A program made the translations under genes and the position numbers. Shown in pieces: positions 53,410 to 63,111 of a stretch of 64,000 nucleotides of DNA. Each line of letters starts with the position of its first letter. Position 1 is the first letter of the stretch. The notes beneath the pieces are model-generated. The model searched no databases. It was not told the origin of the DNA and saw nothing but the letters and a program-made list of their open reading frames with translations. This DNA comes from Candidatus Zymogenus saltonus. Lineage in GTDB: Bacteria > Desulfobacterota > Zymogenia > Zymogenales > Zymogenaceae. The stretch spans positions 1 through 64,000 of the forward strand of contig JAFGIX010000085.1 in NCBI GenBank assembly GCA_016929395.1. Reading direction: 5' to 3'.

Positions 53410-55491
53410 TTATTCTTCCCCCTCTTTTTGGGCCGCCTCTACAATCTTGTCCATAAGCTGCGCGGGGACCTCTTCGTAGTGATCTATCTCCATCGTGAAG
53501 GTGCCCCGACCGCTCGTTATTGATCTGAGGTCGGGTGCATAACTCAACACCTCGGCCATGGGTACAAAGGCCGTTATAATCTGGATGCCCTCCTTTGAAT
53601 CGACGCCGGCAACCTTGCCCCTGCGGCTGTTAAGGTCGCCCATGACATCGCCCACGTTGTCCTCGCTTACAACGATCTCCATCTTCATTATAGGCTCCAG
53701 TATCACCGGCTTGCACTCCTTGAAGCCCTTTTTGAATCCGAGAGAGGCGGCGATCTTGAAAGCCATCTCGGAGGAGTCAACGTTGTGATAGGAGCCGTCG
53801 ACAAGCCCCACCTTCACATCGACCACGGGATAACCGGCGATTACACCCCCCGCCATCGCCTCCACTATTCCCTTTTCACATGCCGGGATATATTGTCTCG
53901 GTATCACTCCGCCGACTATTTTGTCCACAAACTCGAAGCCCTTCCCCCTGGGCTGCGGCTCTATCTCTATCCACGTGTCTCCATATTGGCCCTTCCCGCC
54001 GGTCTGCTTCTTGTATTTTCCCTGTACCCTGGCCTTTCCCTTTATTGTCTCCTTGTAGGGAACCTTCGGCACAAGAAGGTCGACATCCACGCCGAATTTA
54101 CTCTTCAGCTTCGCGATGATTACCTCGAGATGAACCTGTCCCATACCCGACAGGAGGAGCTCTCTGGTCTCGTCATTTCTGTGTATTTTCAGCGTTGGGT
54201 CTTCCTCGATGAGTCTATGGATGGAGGTCATGATCTTGTCTTCGTCCCCCTTGCTCTTCGGGACGAGGGCAAAGGACATAATGTGCGGGGGAATCTTGAA
54301 TCCGGGGAACACCACCTTCCTGGATTCATCCACAAGGGTATCTCCCGTGACGGTATCCTTGAGCTTTGCGACGGCGGCGATGTCCCCCGCCGGCGCGGTA
54401 TTTGTAGGCTTCTGCTCCTTCCCCCTCATATGCATGATCTGCCCGATCCTCTCCTTCGATCCCTTGGTGCTGTTGAAGATGGTCGAGTCCGCCTTTATCG
54501 TTCCGGAGACCACCCTGAACACGGATAGCTTCCCGGCGTAAGGATCGGCGATCGTCTTAAAGATCAATGCAGCCGCCGGTGCGTCTGGATCTGCCTTGAC
54601 CTCGACATCCCCCCCGGAGACCGAGTCCTTTGCCTTAAAGGGCTTCCTCTCCATTGGAGAGGCGGCGATATTTGCGAGGAAGTCGAGGAGGGGCTTTACC
54701 CCGATATTTTTCAGACCCGACCCGCAGAATACCGGCACCAGATTCCCGTTTTTCACCCCCTCCTTGAGGCCCATTGAGAGCTCCTCCTGGGAGAGCTGCC
54801 CCGTATCGAGGTATTTCTCCAGCAGGGAATCGTCCGATTCCGCAATCGACTCGATCATTTCACCCTTAAGATCTTCGATAACAGAAGACAGCTCCGCCGG
54901 GATTTCGTCCTCGGTGAACTTCCCGGATGTATCGTTGGCGTAGTTCAACGCCTTTCCGCTTATCAGATCCACAACCCCCGAAAACGCCGCCTCCTTCCCG
55001 ATCGGGTAGGTCATCGCCGCGAACCTCCCCTTGAACGCCCCTTTTATCGCCTCAAAGGTACGGTCGAAATCCGCCCTCTCTCTGTCCAGCTTGGATATAA
55101 AAATCATCCTTGGGATCCCGAACTCCTCGGCCCTCTTGAACATATTCTCAGTCTGTATCTCCACGCCGCCTACCGCATCCACAACGACAACGGCGTTATC
55201 CGAGACCGAAAGGCTGATCTGGGCCTCCGTGCTGAAATCGGCGTCCCCGGGCGTGTCAATAAGGTTGACCTTTTTCTTCTCCCATTCAAAATCGAAAAAT
55301 GAAGAGCTTATGGATATATTTCTCTTGGTCTCCTCGGGATCGAAATCCATTGTGGAGTTGGAATCATCCACCTTTCCCAAACGATCGATGGCTTTCGCAT
55401 AGAACAGTATCGCCTCGGCAAGGCTCGTCTTTCCACAACCGCCGTGACCAACCAGTGCGGCATTTCTGATATCGGAAGTTTCAAATTTCAT
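53410..55491 (-). CDS. fusA: Elongation factor G-like GTPase
   Basis: A 693-residue translational GTPase with the five-domain layout of elongation factor G. The P-loop reads GHGGCGKTS at residues 15-23 instead of GHIDAGKTT. The G3 motif reads DTPGDADF, so the catalytic histidine of canonical EF-G (DTPGHVDF) is replaced by Asp. Later motifs (ISKLDRERADF, AGDIAAVAKLKDT, GMGQVHLEVI, GGKGQYGD) are kept. These variations are typical of the second, EF-G-like class whose role differs from the main factor. A strong GGGGAG site and a clear promoter precede the ATG. It is not beside rpsL, rpsG or tuf, also unlike the main gene. Confidence 0.9.
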   Translation of the reverse strand: MKFETSDIRNAALVGHGGCGKTSLAEAILFYAKAIDRLGKVDDSNSTMDFDPEETKRNISISSSFFDFEWEKKKVNLIDTPGDADFSTEAQISLSVSDNAVVVVDAVGGVEIQTENMFKRAEEFGIPRMIFISKLDRERADFDRTFEAIKGAFKGRFAAMTYPIGKEAAFSGVVDLISGKALNYANDTSGKFTEDEIPAELSSVIEDLKGEMIESIAESDDSLLEKYLDTGQLSQEELSMGLKEGVKNGNLVPVFCGSGLKNIGVKPLLDFLANIAASPMERKPFKAKDSVSGGDVEVKADPDAPAAALIFKTIADPYAGKLSVFRVVSGTIKADSTIFNSTKGSKERIGQIMHMRGKEQKPTNTAPAGDIAAVAKLKDTVTGDTLVDESRKVVFPGFKIPPHIMSFALVPKSKGDEDKIMTSIHRLIEEDPTLKIHRNDETRELLLSGMGQVHLEVIIAKLKSKFGVDVDLLVPKVPYKETIKGKARVQGKYKKQTGGKGQYGDTWIEIEPQPRGKGFEFVDKIVGGVIPRQYIPACEKGIVEAMAGGVIAGYPVVDVKVGLVDGSYHNVDSSEMAFKIAASLGFKKGFKECKPVILEPIMKMEIVVSEDNVGDVMGDLNSRRGKVAGVDSKEGIQIITAFVPMAEVLSYAPDLRSITSGRGTFTMEIDHYEEVPAQLMDKIVEAAQKEGEE

Positions 55492-55522
55492 TTAGAGTCT
55501 CCCCTGTTTCTCATAATGTTTA

Positions 55523-55552
55523 ATCATATATTTTATTTATAGGAAATGTCAA
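55523..55552 (-). promoter_or_regulatory. Promoter of EF-G-like gene
   Basis: On the minus strand TTGACA (55552-55547) and TATGAT (55528-55523) are 18 bases apart. Transcription would start near 55516 and reach the ATG after about 25 nt. Confidence 0.65.
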
Positions 55553-55609
55553 GGAAAGTTTCAGTTTCGTACCGTTAATCTCGTCCCTTGTTTACCCAGA
55601 AAAAAAATT

Positions 55610-56392
55610 TTAAACATTCGTTTCTCGCGGGCGGTTTATGTCATGAATGATCTTAAGCCCCTTGAGGGTGAGAAAGCCGTCCACCTCATTGATGGTTGTC
55701 GATTCCTTGGCGATTATTCCCGATAGACCGCCGGTGGCTATCACGTAAGGCTCTTCCTTCATCTCCTTTGATATCCTCCTCACAATCCCATCAACGAGGT
55801 CCACATAACCGAAGATTATCCCCGACTGCATACTGTGTATGGTGTTTTTGCCTATAACGGAGTTGGGCCTTATAAGCTCGACCTTGGGAAGCTTGCTCGC
55901 CTTCAAGAATAGGGCCTCGCTCGAAGTAGTAAGCCCCGGAGATATTACCCCCCCTATGTACTCTCCCTTCCTGCTGACGCAGTCAAAGGTCGTTGCCGTT
56001 CCGAAATCTACTACGATCAGGGGCCCTTTTATCTTATGATATGCGGCCACGGCGTTGACGATCCTGTCTGCCCCCACCTCCCTCGGATTGTCGTAAGTTA
56101 TCGGCATTCCCGTCTTTATCCCAGGCTCTATATGCATCGGGATCAGATTAAAATACTTTTTGCACAATTCATCGACCACACCGACCATCGGCGGCACAAC
56201 GCAGGAGACTATAACGCTCTTTATCTCGCCGGGGCTGATCCTCGAAGAGTAATAGAGGTTCTGCAGGAGTACGCCGTATTCGTCCGACGTCTGCTCCGGC
56301 CGCGTAAGCACCCGCCAGTTACTGATCAGCTCGTCTCCCTTGTAAACCCCGATAACTGTGTTCGTATTGCCTACATCCAAAACAAGCAACAT
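55610..56392 (-). CDS. coaX: Type III pantothenate kinase
   Basis: Phosphorylates pantothenate, the first step of coenzyme A synthesis. The 260-residue ASKHA-fold protein has LVLDVGNTNTVIGVY at the N-terminus (phosphate-1, Asp6), NPREVGADRIVNAVAAY in the middle and VDFGTATTFDCV (phosphate-2). This form needs a monovalent cation and is not inhibited by CoA. It starts 7 nt after the biotin ligase gene ends, and the pairing of birA with coaX is common in bacteria. It is the last gene of the nadC-birA-coaX group. Confidence 0.95.
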   Translation of the reverse strand: MLLVLDVGNTNTVIGVYKGDELISNWRVLTRPEQTSDEYGVLLQNLYYSSRISPGEIKSVIVSCVVPPMVGVVDELCKKYFNLIPMHIEPGIKTGMPITYDNPREVGADRIVNAVAAYHKIKGPLIVVDFGTATTFDCVSRKGEYIGGVISPGLTTSSEALFLKASKLPKVELIRPNSVIGKNTIHSMQSGIIFGYVDLVDGIVRRISKEMKEEPYVIATGGLSGIIAKESTTINEVDGFLTLKGLKIIHDINRPRETNV

Positions 56393-56399
56393 CTCGTCC

Positions 56400-57194
56400 T
56401 CATGAATAGGTTTTCAATTCGCCCGATATCACCTTTTTAACGGCCCCCTTCTCATCTTCTACCAACAGAAAGCCGTCCTCGTCAACCCCCAGGGCAAGCC
56501 CGTCGACAACTTTGTTCTCCTCCACAACCACCGAAATCCTTTTCCCTATTGTAGTGCACATAGCCCTGAACTTCTTGATTATCTCCTCGAAGCCTTGATT
56601 ATTGTACTTTTCGTACCAAGAATCGAGACGATAAAACAGCTTGAAAATAACATCCTTGACTGATACGGCATAACCGATTTCGAGATAGAGAGATGTCGCC
56701 GTATCCGTCAAGACGGTTGGAATCTCCATCTTGGTGCTGTTCACGTTTATCCCGATTCCTACCACGAAGAAACGGTCTCCGTTTCTGTCCGTTCCCATCT
56801 CCAACAATATTCCCGATACCTTCTTGCCGTCAATCAGGACGTCGTTGGGCCACTTTATAGAAACCCCCTTTGAAACATAGTCGTTTACGGTTTCGGCAAC
56901 CGCCAGGGCCGAGAGTATCGTAAGGAGCGAGGCCTTCTCCGCCGAGACCTTGGGCCTCAAAACCAGCGAAAGGTAGACATTCTGCCCGCCGGGAGACGAC
57001 CAGACCCTCCCCCTGCTCCCCTTTCCCCTTCTCTGGTTTCTCGCTATCACGACCCACCCTTCGTCAACCCCGTTCACAGCCAGCCTGTAGGCATCCTCGT
57101 TGGTGGAGTCGGTCTCGTCCATGTAGATGACCTCTCTCCCCACAATACTGGTTTTGAGCCTGCCTTTCATAAAAAAGGAGAGTTTCTCGATCAT
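56400..57194 (-). CDS. birA: Biotin-[acetyl-CoA-carboxylase] ligase
   Basis: Attaches biotin to carboxylases via biotinyl-AMP. The 264-residue protein has the active-site loop RRGKGSRGRVWSSPGGQNVYLS near residue 55, WPNDVLIDGKKVSGILLE near 113 and the C-terminal SH3-like domain (VDGLALGVDEDGFLLVEDE). It lacks the N-terminal helix-turn-helix of the Escherichia coli BirA, so it cannot act as the biotin operon repressor. Its ATG overlaps the nadC stop by 4 nt (ATGA), and coaX follows after 7 nt. Confidence 0.95.
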   Translation of the reverse strand: MIEKLSFFMKGRLKTSIVGREVIYMDETDSTNEDAYRLAVNGVDEGWVVIARNQRRGKGSRGRVWSSPGGQNVYLSLVLRPKVSAEKASLLTILSALAVAETVNDYVSKGVSIKWPNDVLIDGKKVSGILLEMGTDRNGDRFFVVGIGINVNSTKMEIPTVLTDTATSLYLEIGYAVSVKDVIFKLFYRLDSWYEKYNNQGFEEIIKKFRAMCTTIGKRISVVVEENKVVDGLALGVDEDGFLLVEDEKGAVKKVISGELKTYS

Positions 57195-58048
57195 GGAACT
57201 TCTATCTTCATATTGATATCCACCGATCTGGCCCCGTGGGTCAGATAACCCATAGATATAAAATGAACGCCGTCAACGTCGTAATTTTTAATATTCTCCG
57301 GGGTAACTCCGCCGGACACCTCTATCAGGGCGCGGCCGCTGATCTGCTTCACGGCGTCTTCCACTTTCCCCCGATCCATGTTGTCCAAAAGAAGGACGTC
57401 CGCCCCGGCATTTATCGCCTCCTCGATCTCCTCTGGATTTTTCACCTCCACCTCGATCTTCAGTGTATGGGGGACATACTCCCTTGCGCTTTTTACGGCC
57501 CCCGTTATTCCCCCGGCCGCGGTGATATGGTTGTCTTTGATCAAGACGCCGTCTGTTAGCGAGAAGCGGTGGTTGTGTCCGCCCCCCACCCTCACCGCAT
57601 ATTTTTCGAGGTAGCGCCATCCGGGCGTCGTCTTTCTGGTGTCGACCACCTTGACGCCGCTCTTGCCCAGCTTTTTTACCACACTCGAAGTCAGCGTGGC
57701 GATGCCGGATAGCCTCATCAGGAAGTTCAAGGCCGTCCGCTCACCCATCAGAAGGACCCTCGTGGGCCCTTTAACCCTCAAGATCGTATCACCGGCTTTG
57801 ATCTCGTCGCCGTCGCATTTCTCTTCGGTGAACTCGACGCCGCCGCCGCAGCACCTGAAGACCTCCTCGAAGACGTCTATCCCCGCGATTACAAGGGGCT
57901 CCTTTCCCCTCACAACGGCCCTCGACATTGTCTCCCCCCCTCCCCTCCCTTCCCCCCTGATTGTTGCGGCCGTGGTCACATCGCCGCCGGCTGCGTCCTC
58001 GGCCAGGGCAAGACCGATAAGCTCTGTGACGCTTCGCGTAATCTCCAT
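57191..58048 (-). CDS. nadC: Nicotinate-nucleotide pyrophosphorylase, carboxylating
   Basis: Converts quinolinate and PRPP to nicotinate mononucleotide in NAD synthesis. The protein of 285 residues has the NadC order of motifs: LAEDAAGGDVTTAA near the start, ERTALNFLMRLSGIATLT, DTRKTTPGWRYLEKYAVRVGG with a GGHNHRFSLTDGVLIKDNH continuation, and late VEVKNPEE and LLLDNM. I chose the ATG at 58048 (MEITRSVTELIG) because this fits the family and GGGG lies just upstream; the frame extends to 58102 with no similarity. It overlaps birA by 4 nt and begins 60 nt after valS ends. Confidence 0.94.
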   Translation of the reverse strand: MEITRSVTELIGLALAEDAAGGDVTTAATIRGEGRGGGETMSRAVVRGKEPLVIAGIDVFEEVFRCCGGGVEFTEEKCDGDEIKAGDTILRVKGPTRVLLMGERTALNFLMRLSGIATLTSSVVKKLGKSGVKVVDTRKTTPGWRYLEKYAVRVGGGHNHRFSLTDGVLIKDNHITAAGGITGAVKSAREYVPHTLKIEVEVKNPEEIEEAINAGADVLLLDNMDRGKVEDAVKQISGRALIEVSGGVTPENIKNYDVDGVHFISMGYLTHGARSVDINMKIEVP

Positions 58049-58108
58049 CGAATCCCCGGAATATCGATCAGTCAAAAAACGTCGATCGAAAAAAATCGTC
58101 AAAAAACG

Positions 58109-60796
58109 CTACGAAGACGCGCCCAGGAACTTCTCCACCTTCTTCAGGCTATCGAGGAGGTTGTCCCTCTTGGCGATGATCGTCTCCCTCTTGTTCCTCT
58201 CCTTTGCGACCACCTCTTCGGGCGCCTTGGAGACGAAGTTTTCGCTCCCAAGCTTTCCCTCCACCTTCATGAGGTCGCTTTTAAGCTTTTCCATCTCCTT
58301 ATCGAGCCTCTTCTTCTCTTCCGTGAAATCCACAATCCCGACAAGGGGTACGTAGATGGCATAGGGCCCCGTGATAGAGGTGGCGGAGCCCTCCGGCTGC
58401 TCGAGGTTTTGTCCCGTCTCGATTTTATCCACCCCCGCCAGCGACTTGATGTATACGCCGTACTCCTTTATCAGCTCAAGGTCTTTTCCGTCGGCGGACG
58501 AGATCATAACGGCAAGCTTCTTCTTAGGGTGGATGTTCATCTCGCCCCTGATGTTCCTGATGTTTGTCACGATGTCTCTGATATGCGCAAAGGAGGACTC
58601 TGCGTCGGGAAAGGTAAGGGAATTCTCCTTTTCAGGAAAGGGCGACTTCATTAGAAAGTCGGGGGCGTCCTTCGCTTTATCCTTTATGTTACCCATTATA
58701 TTGGAGTATATCTCCTCCGTGACGAACGGAATTATCGGGTGAAGGAGCTTTAGGGTCCTCGTAAGGGCGTATGTAAGGACGTTTTTCGTCCTCTCCCTCT
58801 CGGACTCGTTTTCGGAATATAGATATATCTTGCTTATCTCGATATACCAATCGCAGAGCTCGTGCCAGACGAACTGGTAGAGGGATGCGGCGGCAACATT
58901 GAACTCATAGTTTTCCAGGGCGTTCGTCACCTCCTCCGTGACGGACTGGAGACGGCTCAAAAGCCACCTGTCGGCCAGGTTCAGATTCTCCTTGGCAAAA
59001 TCTAAATCGGGGGCATAGCCGTCGCCGATGTTCATCTGGACGAACCTCGCGGCGTTCCAGAGCTTGTTTATGAAAAAACGGTACCCCTCGATCCTCGACT
59101 CCGATAGCTTGATGTCCCTCCCCATAGCGGCAAAGGCGGTCAGCGTGAAGCGGAAGGCGTCGGCGCCGTACTTTTCTATTATCGTCAAGGGGTCGATGAC
59201 GTTCCCCTTCGACTTGCTCATCTTCTGGCCCATCTCGTCACGAACGAGGGCGTGGATGTAGACGTCCTTAAACGGCACGTCCTTCATGAAGTAGAGCCCC
59301 ATCATCATCATCCTGGCCACCCAGAAGAAGATGATGTCAAAGCCGGTGATGAGTGCCGAGGTTGGATAGTAGACATCGAGGTCCTTCGTCTTATCCGGCC
59401 AGCCCATAGTCGAGAAGGGCCACAGGGCGGAGCTGAACCATGTGTCGAGGACGTCTGTGTCCTGCGTGAGCTTTTTCCCCTTGCAGGCGCTGCACTCCTT
59501 CGGGTCTTCCATAGAGACGATCACCTCGCCGCAGCCGTCGCAGTACCAGGCGGGGATTCGGTGCCCCCACCAGAGCTGCCGGGAGATGCACCAGTCCCTG
59601 ATATTCTCCATCCAGTCGAAATAAGTGTTCTCCCACTGTTTGGGTATAATCCTCGTCCTCCCGTCCCTAACGGCGGCGATCGCCTCCTTTGCCAGGACGT
59701 CCGCCTTGACGAACCACTGCTTCGAGACGAGCGGCTCCACCACTGTGTGGCACCTGTAACATTTCCCGAGCGGAACGGGGTAGTCCTCTATCTTTTCCAG
59801 AAGCCCCATCTCCTCGAGGTCGGAGACGACTTTTTCCCTCGCCTCGTATCTCTCCATCCCGTTGTATGGGCCGGCGCCTTCGTTTAAGGTGCCGTCCTCG
59901 TTGATTACCACGATCCTCTCGAGGCCGTGGTTGTTTCCTATCTCGAAGTCGTTGGCGTCGTGTGCCGGCGTTATCTTCAGCGCCCCTGTTCCAAACTCCA
60001 GGCTCACGTAATCATCGAATATCACCGGAAGCTCGCGCTTGATTATGGGGAGGACGAGCTTTTTACCCTTAAGGTCTTTATACCGCTCGTCGTCAGGATT
60101 TACCGCCACGGCGGTGTCGCCGAACATCGTCTCGGGCCTCGTCGTGGCGACCACAACGAACTTCTTTTCGTCATCCAGATAGGGGTACCTGATATAGTAG
60201 AGGTGTCCCTTTGTATCCTCGTGCTCCACCTCGAGGTCCGCAAGGGCGGTGTGGCACCTGGGGCACCAGTTGCTGATGTAATCTCCCCTGTAGATCAGCC
60301 CGTCCTTATAGAGCGTCACGAAGACGAGCCTGACCGCCTTCGATAATCCCTCGTCCATCGTAAAACGCTCCCTGCTCCAGTCGCAGGAGGCGCCGAGCTT
60401 CTTCAGCTGCTTGATGATCAGTCCGCCGTGCTCCTCCTTCCACTCCCATACGCGGTCTACGAACATCTTCCTGCCAAGGTCGTGTCTGGTCTTTCCAATC
60501 TTGGCCAGATTCTTCTCGACGACGTTCTGTGTGGCGATTCCGGCATGATCGGTCCCGGGCATCCAGAGGGTGTTTCTCCCCTGCATCCCCTTGAACCTGA
60601 TAAGGATGTCCTGAAGGGTGTTGTTGAGGGCGTGCCCCATGTGGAGTGATCCTGTGACATTAGGGGGGGGTATTACGATGGAGTAGGGTTCGGAGGTCGA
60701 TTCGTTATCGGCCCTGAAGAGTCCCTTTCGATCCCAAAATTCATACCATTTGTCTTCGATCTCGGCGGGATTGTATCCCCTGTTTCCACCTTCCAC
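58109..60796 (-). CDS. valS: Valyl-tRNA synthetase
   Basis: A class I aminoacyl-tRNA synthetase of about 895 residues. The HIGH motif reads HMGH in PPNVTGSLHMGHALN, and the KMSKS motif reads KMSKSKGNVIDP. The editing domain (TTRPETMFGDTAVAV) and a C-terminal coiled coil (EEKKRLDKEMEKLKSDLMKVE) are present. I favour the GTG at 60796 (VEGGNRGYNPAEIE) with AAGGGGAG upstream, although the spacing of 11 is long. The TTG at 60835 that would give a longer protein lies inside the T-run of the upstream terminator, which argues against it. valS precedes nadC-birA-coaX and may be co-transcribed with them. Confidence 0.95.
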   Translation of the reverse strand: MEGGNRGYNPAEIEDKWYEFWDRKGLFRADNESTSEPYSIVIPPPNVTGSLHMGHALNNTLQDILIRFKGMQGRNTLWMPGTDHAGIATQNVVEKNLAKIGKTRHDLGRKMFVDRVWEWKEEHGGLIIKQLKKLGASCDWSRERFTMDEGLSKAVRLVFVTLYKDGLIYRGDYISNWCPRCHTALADLEVEHEDTKGHLYYIRYPYLDDEKKFVVVATTRPETMFGDTAVAVNPDDERYKDLKGKKLVLPIIKRELPVIFDDYVSLEFGTGALKITPAHDANDFEIGNNHGLERIVVINEDGTLNEGAGPYNGMERYEAREKVVSDLEEMGLLEKIEDYPVPLGKCYRCHTVVEPLVSKQWFVKADVLAKEAIAAVRDGRTRIIPKQWENTYFDWMENIRDWCISRQLWWGHRIPAWYCDGCGEVIVSMEDPKECSACKGKKLTQDTDVLDTWFSSALWPFSTMGWPDKTKDLDVYYPTSALITGFDIIFFWVARMMMMGLYFMKDVPFKDVYIHALVRDEMGQKMSKSKGNVIDPLTIIEKYGADAFRFTLTAFAAMGRDIKLSESRIEGYRFFINKLWNAARFVQMNIGDGYAPDLDFAKENLNLADRWLLSRLQSVTEEVTNALENYEFNVAAASLYQFVWHELCDWYIEISKIYLYSENESERERTKNVLTYALTRTLKLLHPIIPFVTEEIYSNIMGNIKDKAKDAPDFLMKSPFPEKENSLTFPDAESSFAHIRDIVTNIRNIRGEMNIHPKKKLAVMISSADGKDLELIKEYGVYIKSLAGVDKIETGQNLEQPEGSATSITGPYAIYVPLVGIVDFTEEKKRLDKEMEKLKSDLMKVEGKLGSENFVSKAPEEVVAKERNKRETIIAKRDNLLDSLKKVEKFLGASS

Positions 60797-60833
60797 TATA
60801 TAAAATGCTCCCCTTACTATATTTGCTTTATAC

Positions 60834-60862
60834 AAAAAAATCAGGGGAAGAAATTCCCCTGA
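60834..60862 (-). terminator. Intrinsic terminator of CheW-response regulator operon
   Basis: On the minus strand a perfect 9-bp stem (TCAGGGGAA at 60862-60854 pairing with 60849-60841, loop of four) is followed directly by seven T residues (60840-60834). This is a textbook Rho-independent terminator placed 27 nt after the response regulator stop codon. Confidence 0.9.
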
Positions 60863-60888
60863 AGAGATTCAACTTATAATCGGAACTC

Positions 60889-62634
60889 CTATCTATTCTT
60901 TTCACCCTTAAGTCTGCGTATCTCGTCCTTTATAAGCTCTTCCGCCAATTCGGGCACGACCTCCCAGACCACCTTCTGCACGATCTCCCTCGCAATTTTG
61001 TCGACGGCGGTTGCCACCTCCCCCTCGCTCATATCCTTCCTTACGGCATCCGGTATTACTCCCTCTTCTATCACCCTCTCCTTGACCATTCGGGATATTT
61101 CTTTCGCGCGCCCCCCGATTTCACCCATATCCAAATCGTCACCGGAAAAATCCATTGCGTCTTTCGTCCCTATAACGGGCTCTTCACCCATATCTATTAC
61201 CATAGTATCATCAACTTCGTCAAATCCACCGAAGGAATCCGACTCGGACTCGGTCCCTTCCATATTCCAGTCCACCTCGTCGAAGGATTTTTCGGACGGT
61301 GCGGATTCAAAACGAGAGGGTTTATCCATATCAAAGCCGCCGCCCATATCACCCATATCTACGCCCATGTCTCCATTAAATGCGAAATCATCGCCGGAGC
61401 CGGAAATCGCGTCGGATTCATCCCCCCAATCCAGCTCGATGGAATCCTCTTCCCGAGACCCGCCAACGGGAAAGTCGTCCGTATCCCCCGGCATTTCGTC
61501 CGAATATTCGACATCATTCAGCTCTATCTCCCGACCGGAAGTTTCTTCGCCAAATCTATCATCCCCAAACGCCCCATCCTCCGGCAGGGACACCTCCTCG
61601 TCGACAAAGGAACTTTTTTCTGTATCTTCGGAAAAAATACCTTCACGGCCTATATCTTCTCTTGTATCTACATCCTCATCCCATCTCGTGCCTACAGTGC
61701 CGGTCTCGAGATCTCCCATCGAGATCTCATCTCCCAGCTCGAAGCCGTCATCCGCAAAACCGGTCTCTCCGGCAAGGGGGGTGTCCGTCTCATCTCCTAT
61801 CGTAAAGTGCTCTTCGGGGATCCTTGTCTCCTCTATTACCATGGTCTCCGAATCGGCCGTGTCCGATTCCTCTGAATGGTCTTCATCACCCCAAAGCTCG
61901 TCCGTACCCCCTATGTCCGAAGGCTCTCCTCCGCCCGAAAGATCATCATACTCTTCAACCGACCAGATATCATCCTTACTGGCAGGCTCCTTATTTTTAG
62001 GAGGACTATCCATATAATCATTTCTTAATATCCGCTCTTTAGGCTTAATCGTGTCAAACGGCTCTTCGACGGGGAAATCCGTCGAGTCCAATCCCCCTTC
62101 CGATAATTCGATATCCTGAGTATCCATGGAGGTATTATATGCCCTATCTTCCGTCGGTGTCTTAAATTCATCGAAGTCTCCGAGATCGTCAATCCCCTCC
62201 AGATCATCGAGTCCACCGATATCGTCGATTTCGGTCTCGGCCGCCCTGACAGGCGCCCGGGCGCCGCCCTTAAATACCATCTCTTTGATCTTGTTTACAA
62301 GAGAGTGGGACTCGAAGGGCTTCTTTATAAAGTCATCGGCGCCCACCTCCGCCGCCCTGTCCTCGTCAAAAGGCTCGAAGGTTCCGGTCAGAAGTATCAC
62401 GGGTATTTTTGCCAGACCGTCGCTCGCTTTTATCTCCTGGCATACCTCATAACCGTCCTTGTCGGGCATTACCACGTCCAGCAGGATTACATCCGGCCTA
62501 AGCTCATTCGCCTTGGCCACGGCTTCCGTTCCGTTGTCAACGATGGTAAGCTCGAAGTCCTCGTGAGCAAGGGTAATGCTGACTACCTTCTGAATCGTTA
62601 CACTATCGTCCGCCAAAAGAATCTTTTTTGACAT
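60889..62634 (-). CDS. Response regulator with long acidic linker
   Basis: A 581-residue protein. Residues 1-120 are a receiver domain with KKILLADDS at the start, phospho-acceptor Asp53 (VILLDVVMPD) and a Lys in FIKKPF. Residues 130-495 are a low-complexity linker rich in Asp, Glu, Ser and Gly, without a stable fold. The last 85 residues are helical (ISRMVKERVIEEGVIPD, AREIVQKVVWEVVPELAEEL), a tail seen in several deltaproteobacterial motility and polarity regulators. It would take signals from a kinase and dock to a partner through the tail. It lies 12 nt after the first CheW-like gene and is closed by a strong terminator. Confidence 0.85.
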   Translation of the reverse strand: MSKKILLADDSVTIQKVVSITLAHEDFELTIVDNGTEAVAKANELRPDVILLDVVMPDKDGYEVCQEIKASDGLAKIPVILLTGTFEPFDEDRAAEVGADDFIKKPFESHSLVNKIKEMVFKGGARAPVRAAETEIDDIGGLDDLEGIDDLGDFDEFKTPTEDRAYNTSMDTQDIELSEGGLDSTDFPVEEPFDTIKPKERILRNDYMDSPPKNKEPASKDDIWSVEEYDDLSGGGEPSDIGGTDELWGDEDHSEESDTADSETMVIEETRIPEEHFTIGDETDTPLAGETGFADDGFELGDEISMGDLETGTVGTRWDEDVDTREDIGREGIFSEDTEKSSFVDEEVSLPEDGAFGDDRFGEETSGREIELNDVEYSDEMPGDTDDFPVGGSREEDSIELDWGDESDAISGSGDDFAFNGDMGVDMGDMGGGFDMDKPSRFESAPSEKSFDEVDWNMEGTESESDSFGGFDEVDDTMVIDMGEEPVIGTKDAMDFSGDDLDMGEIGGRAKEISRMVKERVIEEGVIPDAVRKDMSEGEVATAVDKIAREIVQKVVWEVVPELAEELIKDEIRRLKGEKNR

Positions 62635-62646
62635 ATTAAACGACCA

Positions 62647-63093
62647 TTATTGAAGTTGTCTATCCGCCACAACAAGGGCACCAACATCGAGGATTATAAA
62701 TCTTCTGTCTTTCTGCTCGGCCCTCGCCCTAAAATATTTTTTGACCACCCCTTTAAATTCCGGAGGGAGGGGAGCGGGGTCCAATTCAAGTTGAATGACC
62801 TCGTAATCACCGTCAATACTCAGGCCGAAGGTTTCATCACCGACCTTAACCAAAAGGGCCATGTCTCCTCTCTCATCTTCCTTCAATCCAAGACGTCTCT
62901 TCAAGCTCAGATAAGGTATCGGCTCCCCCTGGTGAACAATAAAACCGAGAACAAAATCCGACAGCAACGGGGCCATAAAAACCTTCTCAACCAGAACAAC
63001 CTTTACGACCTCTCTTATCGATATTCCGAAACTTCTATTTCCAAGAGAAAATATAAAATACCGCTTTTCAATGTCACCGTCTAAAAGTCTCAT
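62647..63093 (-). CDS. CheW-like domain protein 1
   Basis: A 148-residue single CheW-like domain. Family features are RYFIFSLGNRSFGISIREVVKVV, the segment DFVLGFIVHQGEPIPYLSLKRRLGL and EDERGDMALLVKVGDETFGLSID. CheW proteins link chemoreceptors to CheA in a signalling array. No cheA or receptor gene lies in the window, so partners must be encoded elsewhere. It is the second gene of a CheW-CheW-response regulator operon, 18 nt after the first. Confidence 0.8.
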   Translation of the reverse strand: MRLLDGDIEKRYFIFSLGNRSFGISIREVVKVVLVEKVFMAPLLSDFVLGFIVHQGEPIPYLSLKRRLGLKEDERGDMALLVKVGDETFGLSIDGDYEVIQLELDPAPLPPEFKGVVKKYFRARAEQKDRRFIILDVGALVVADRQLQ

Positions 63094-63111
63094 TGCTTCA
63101 TTTATAAAGGC

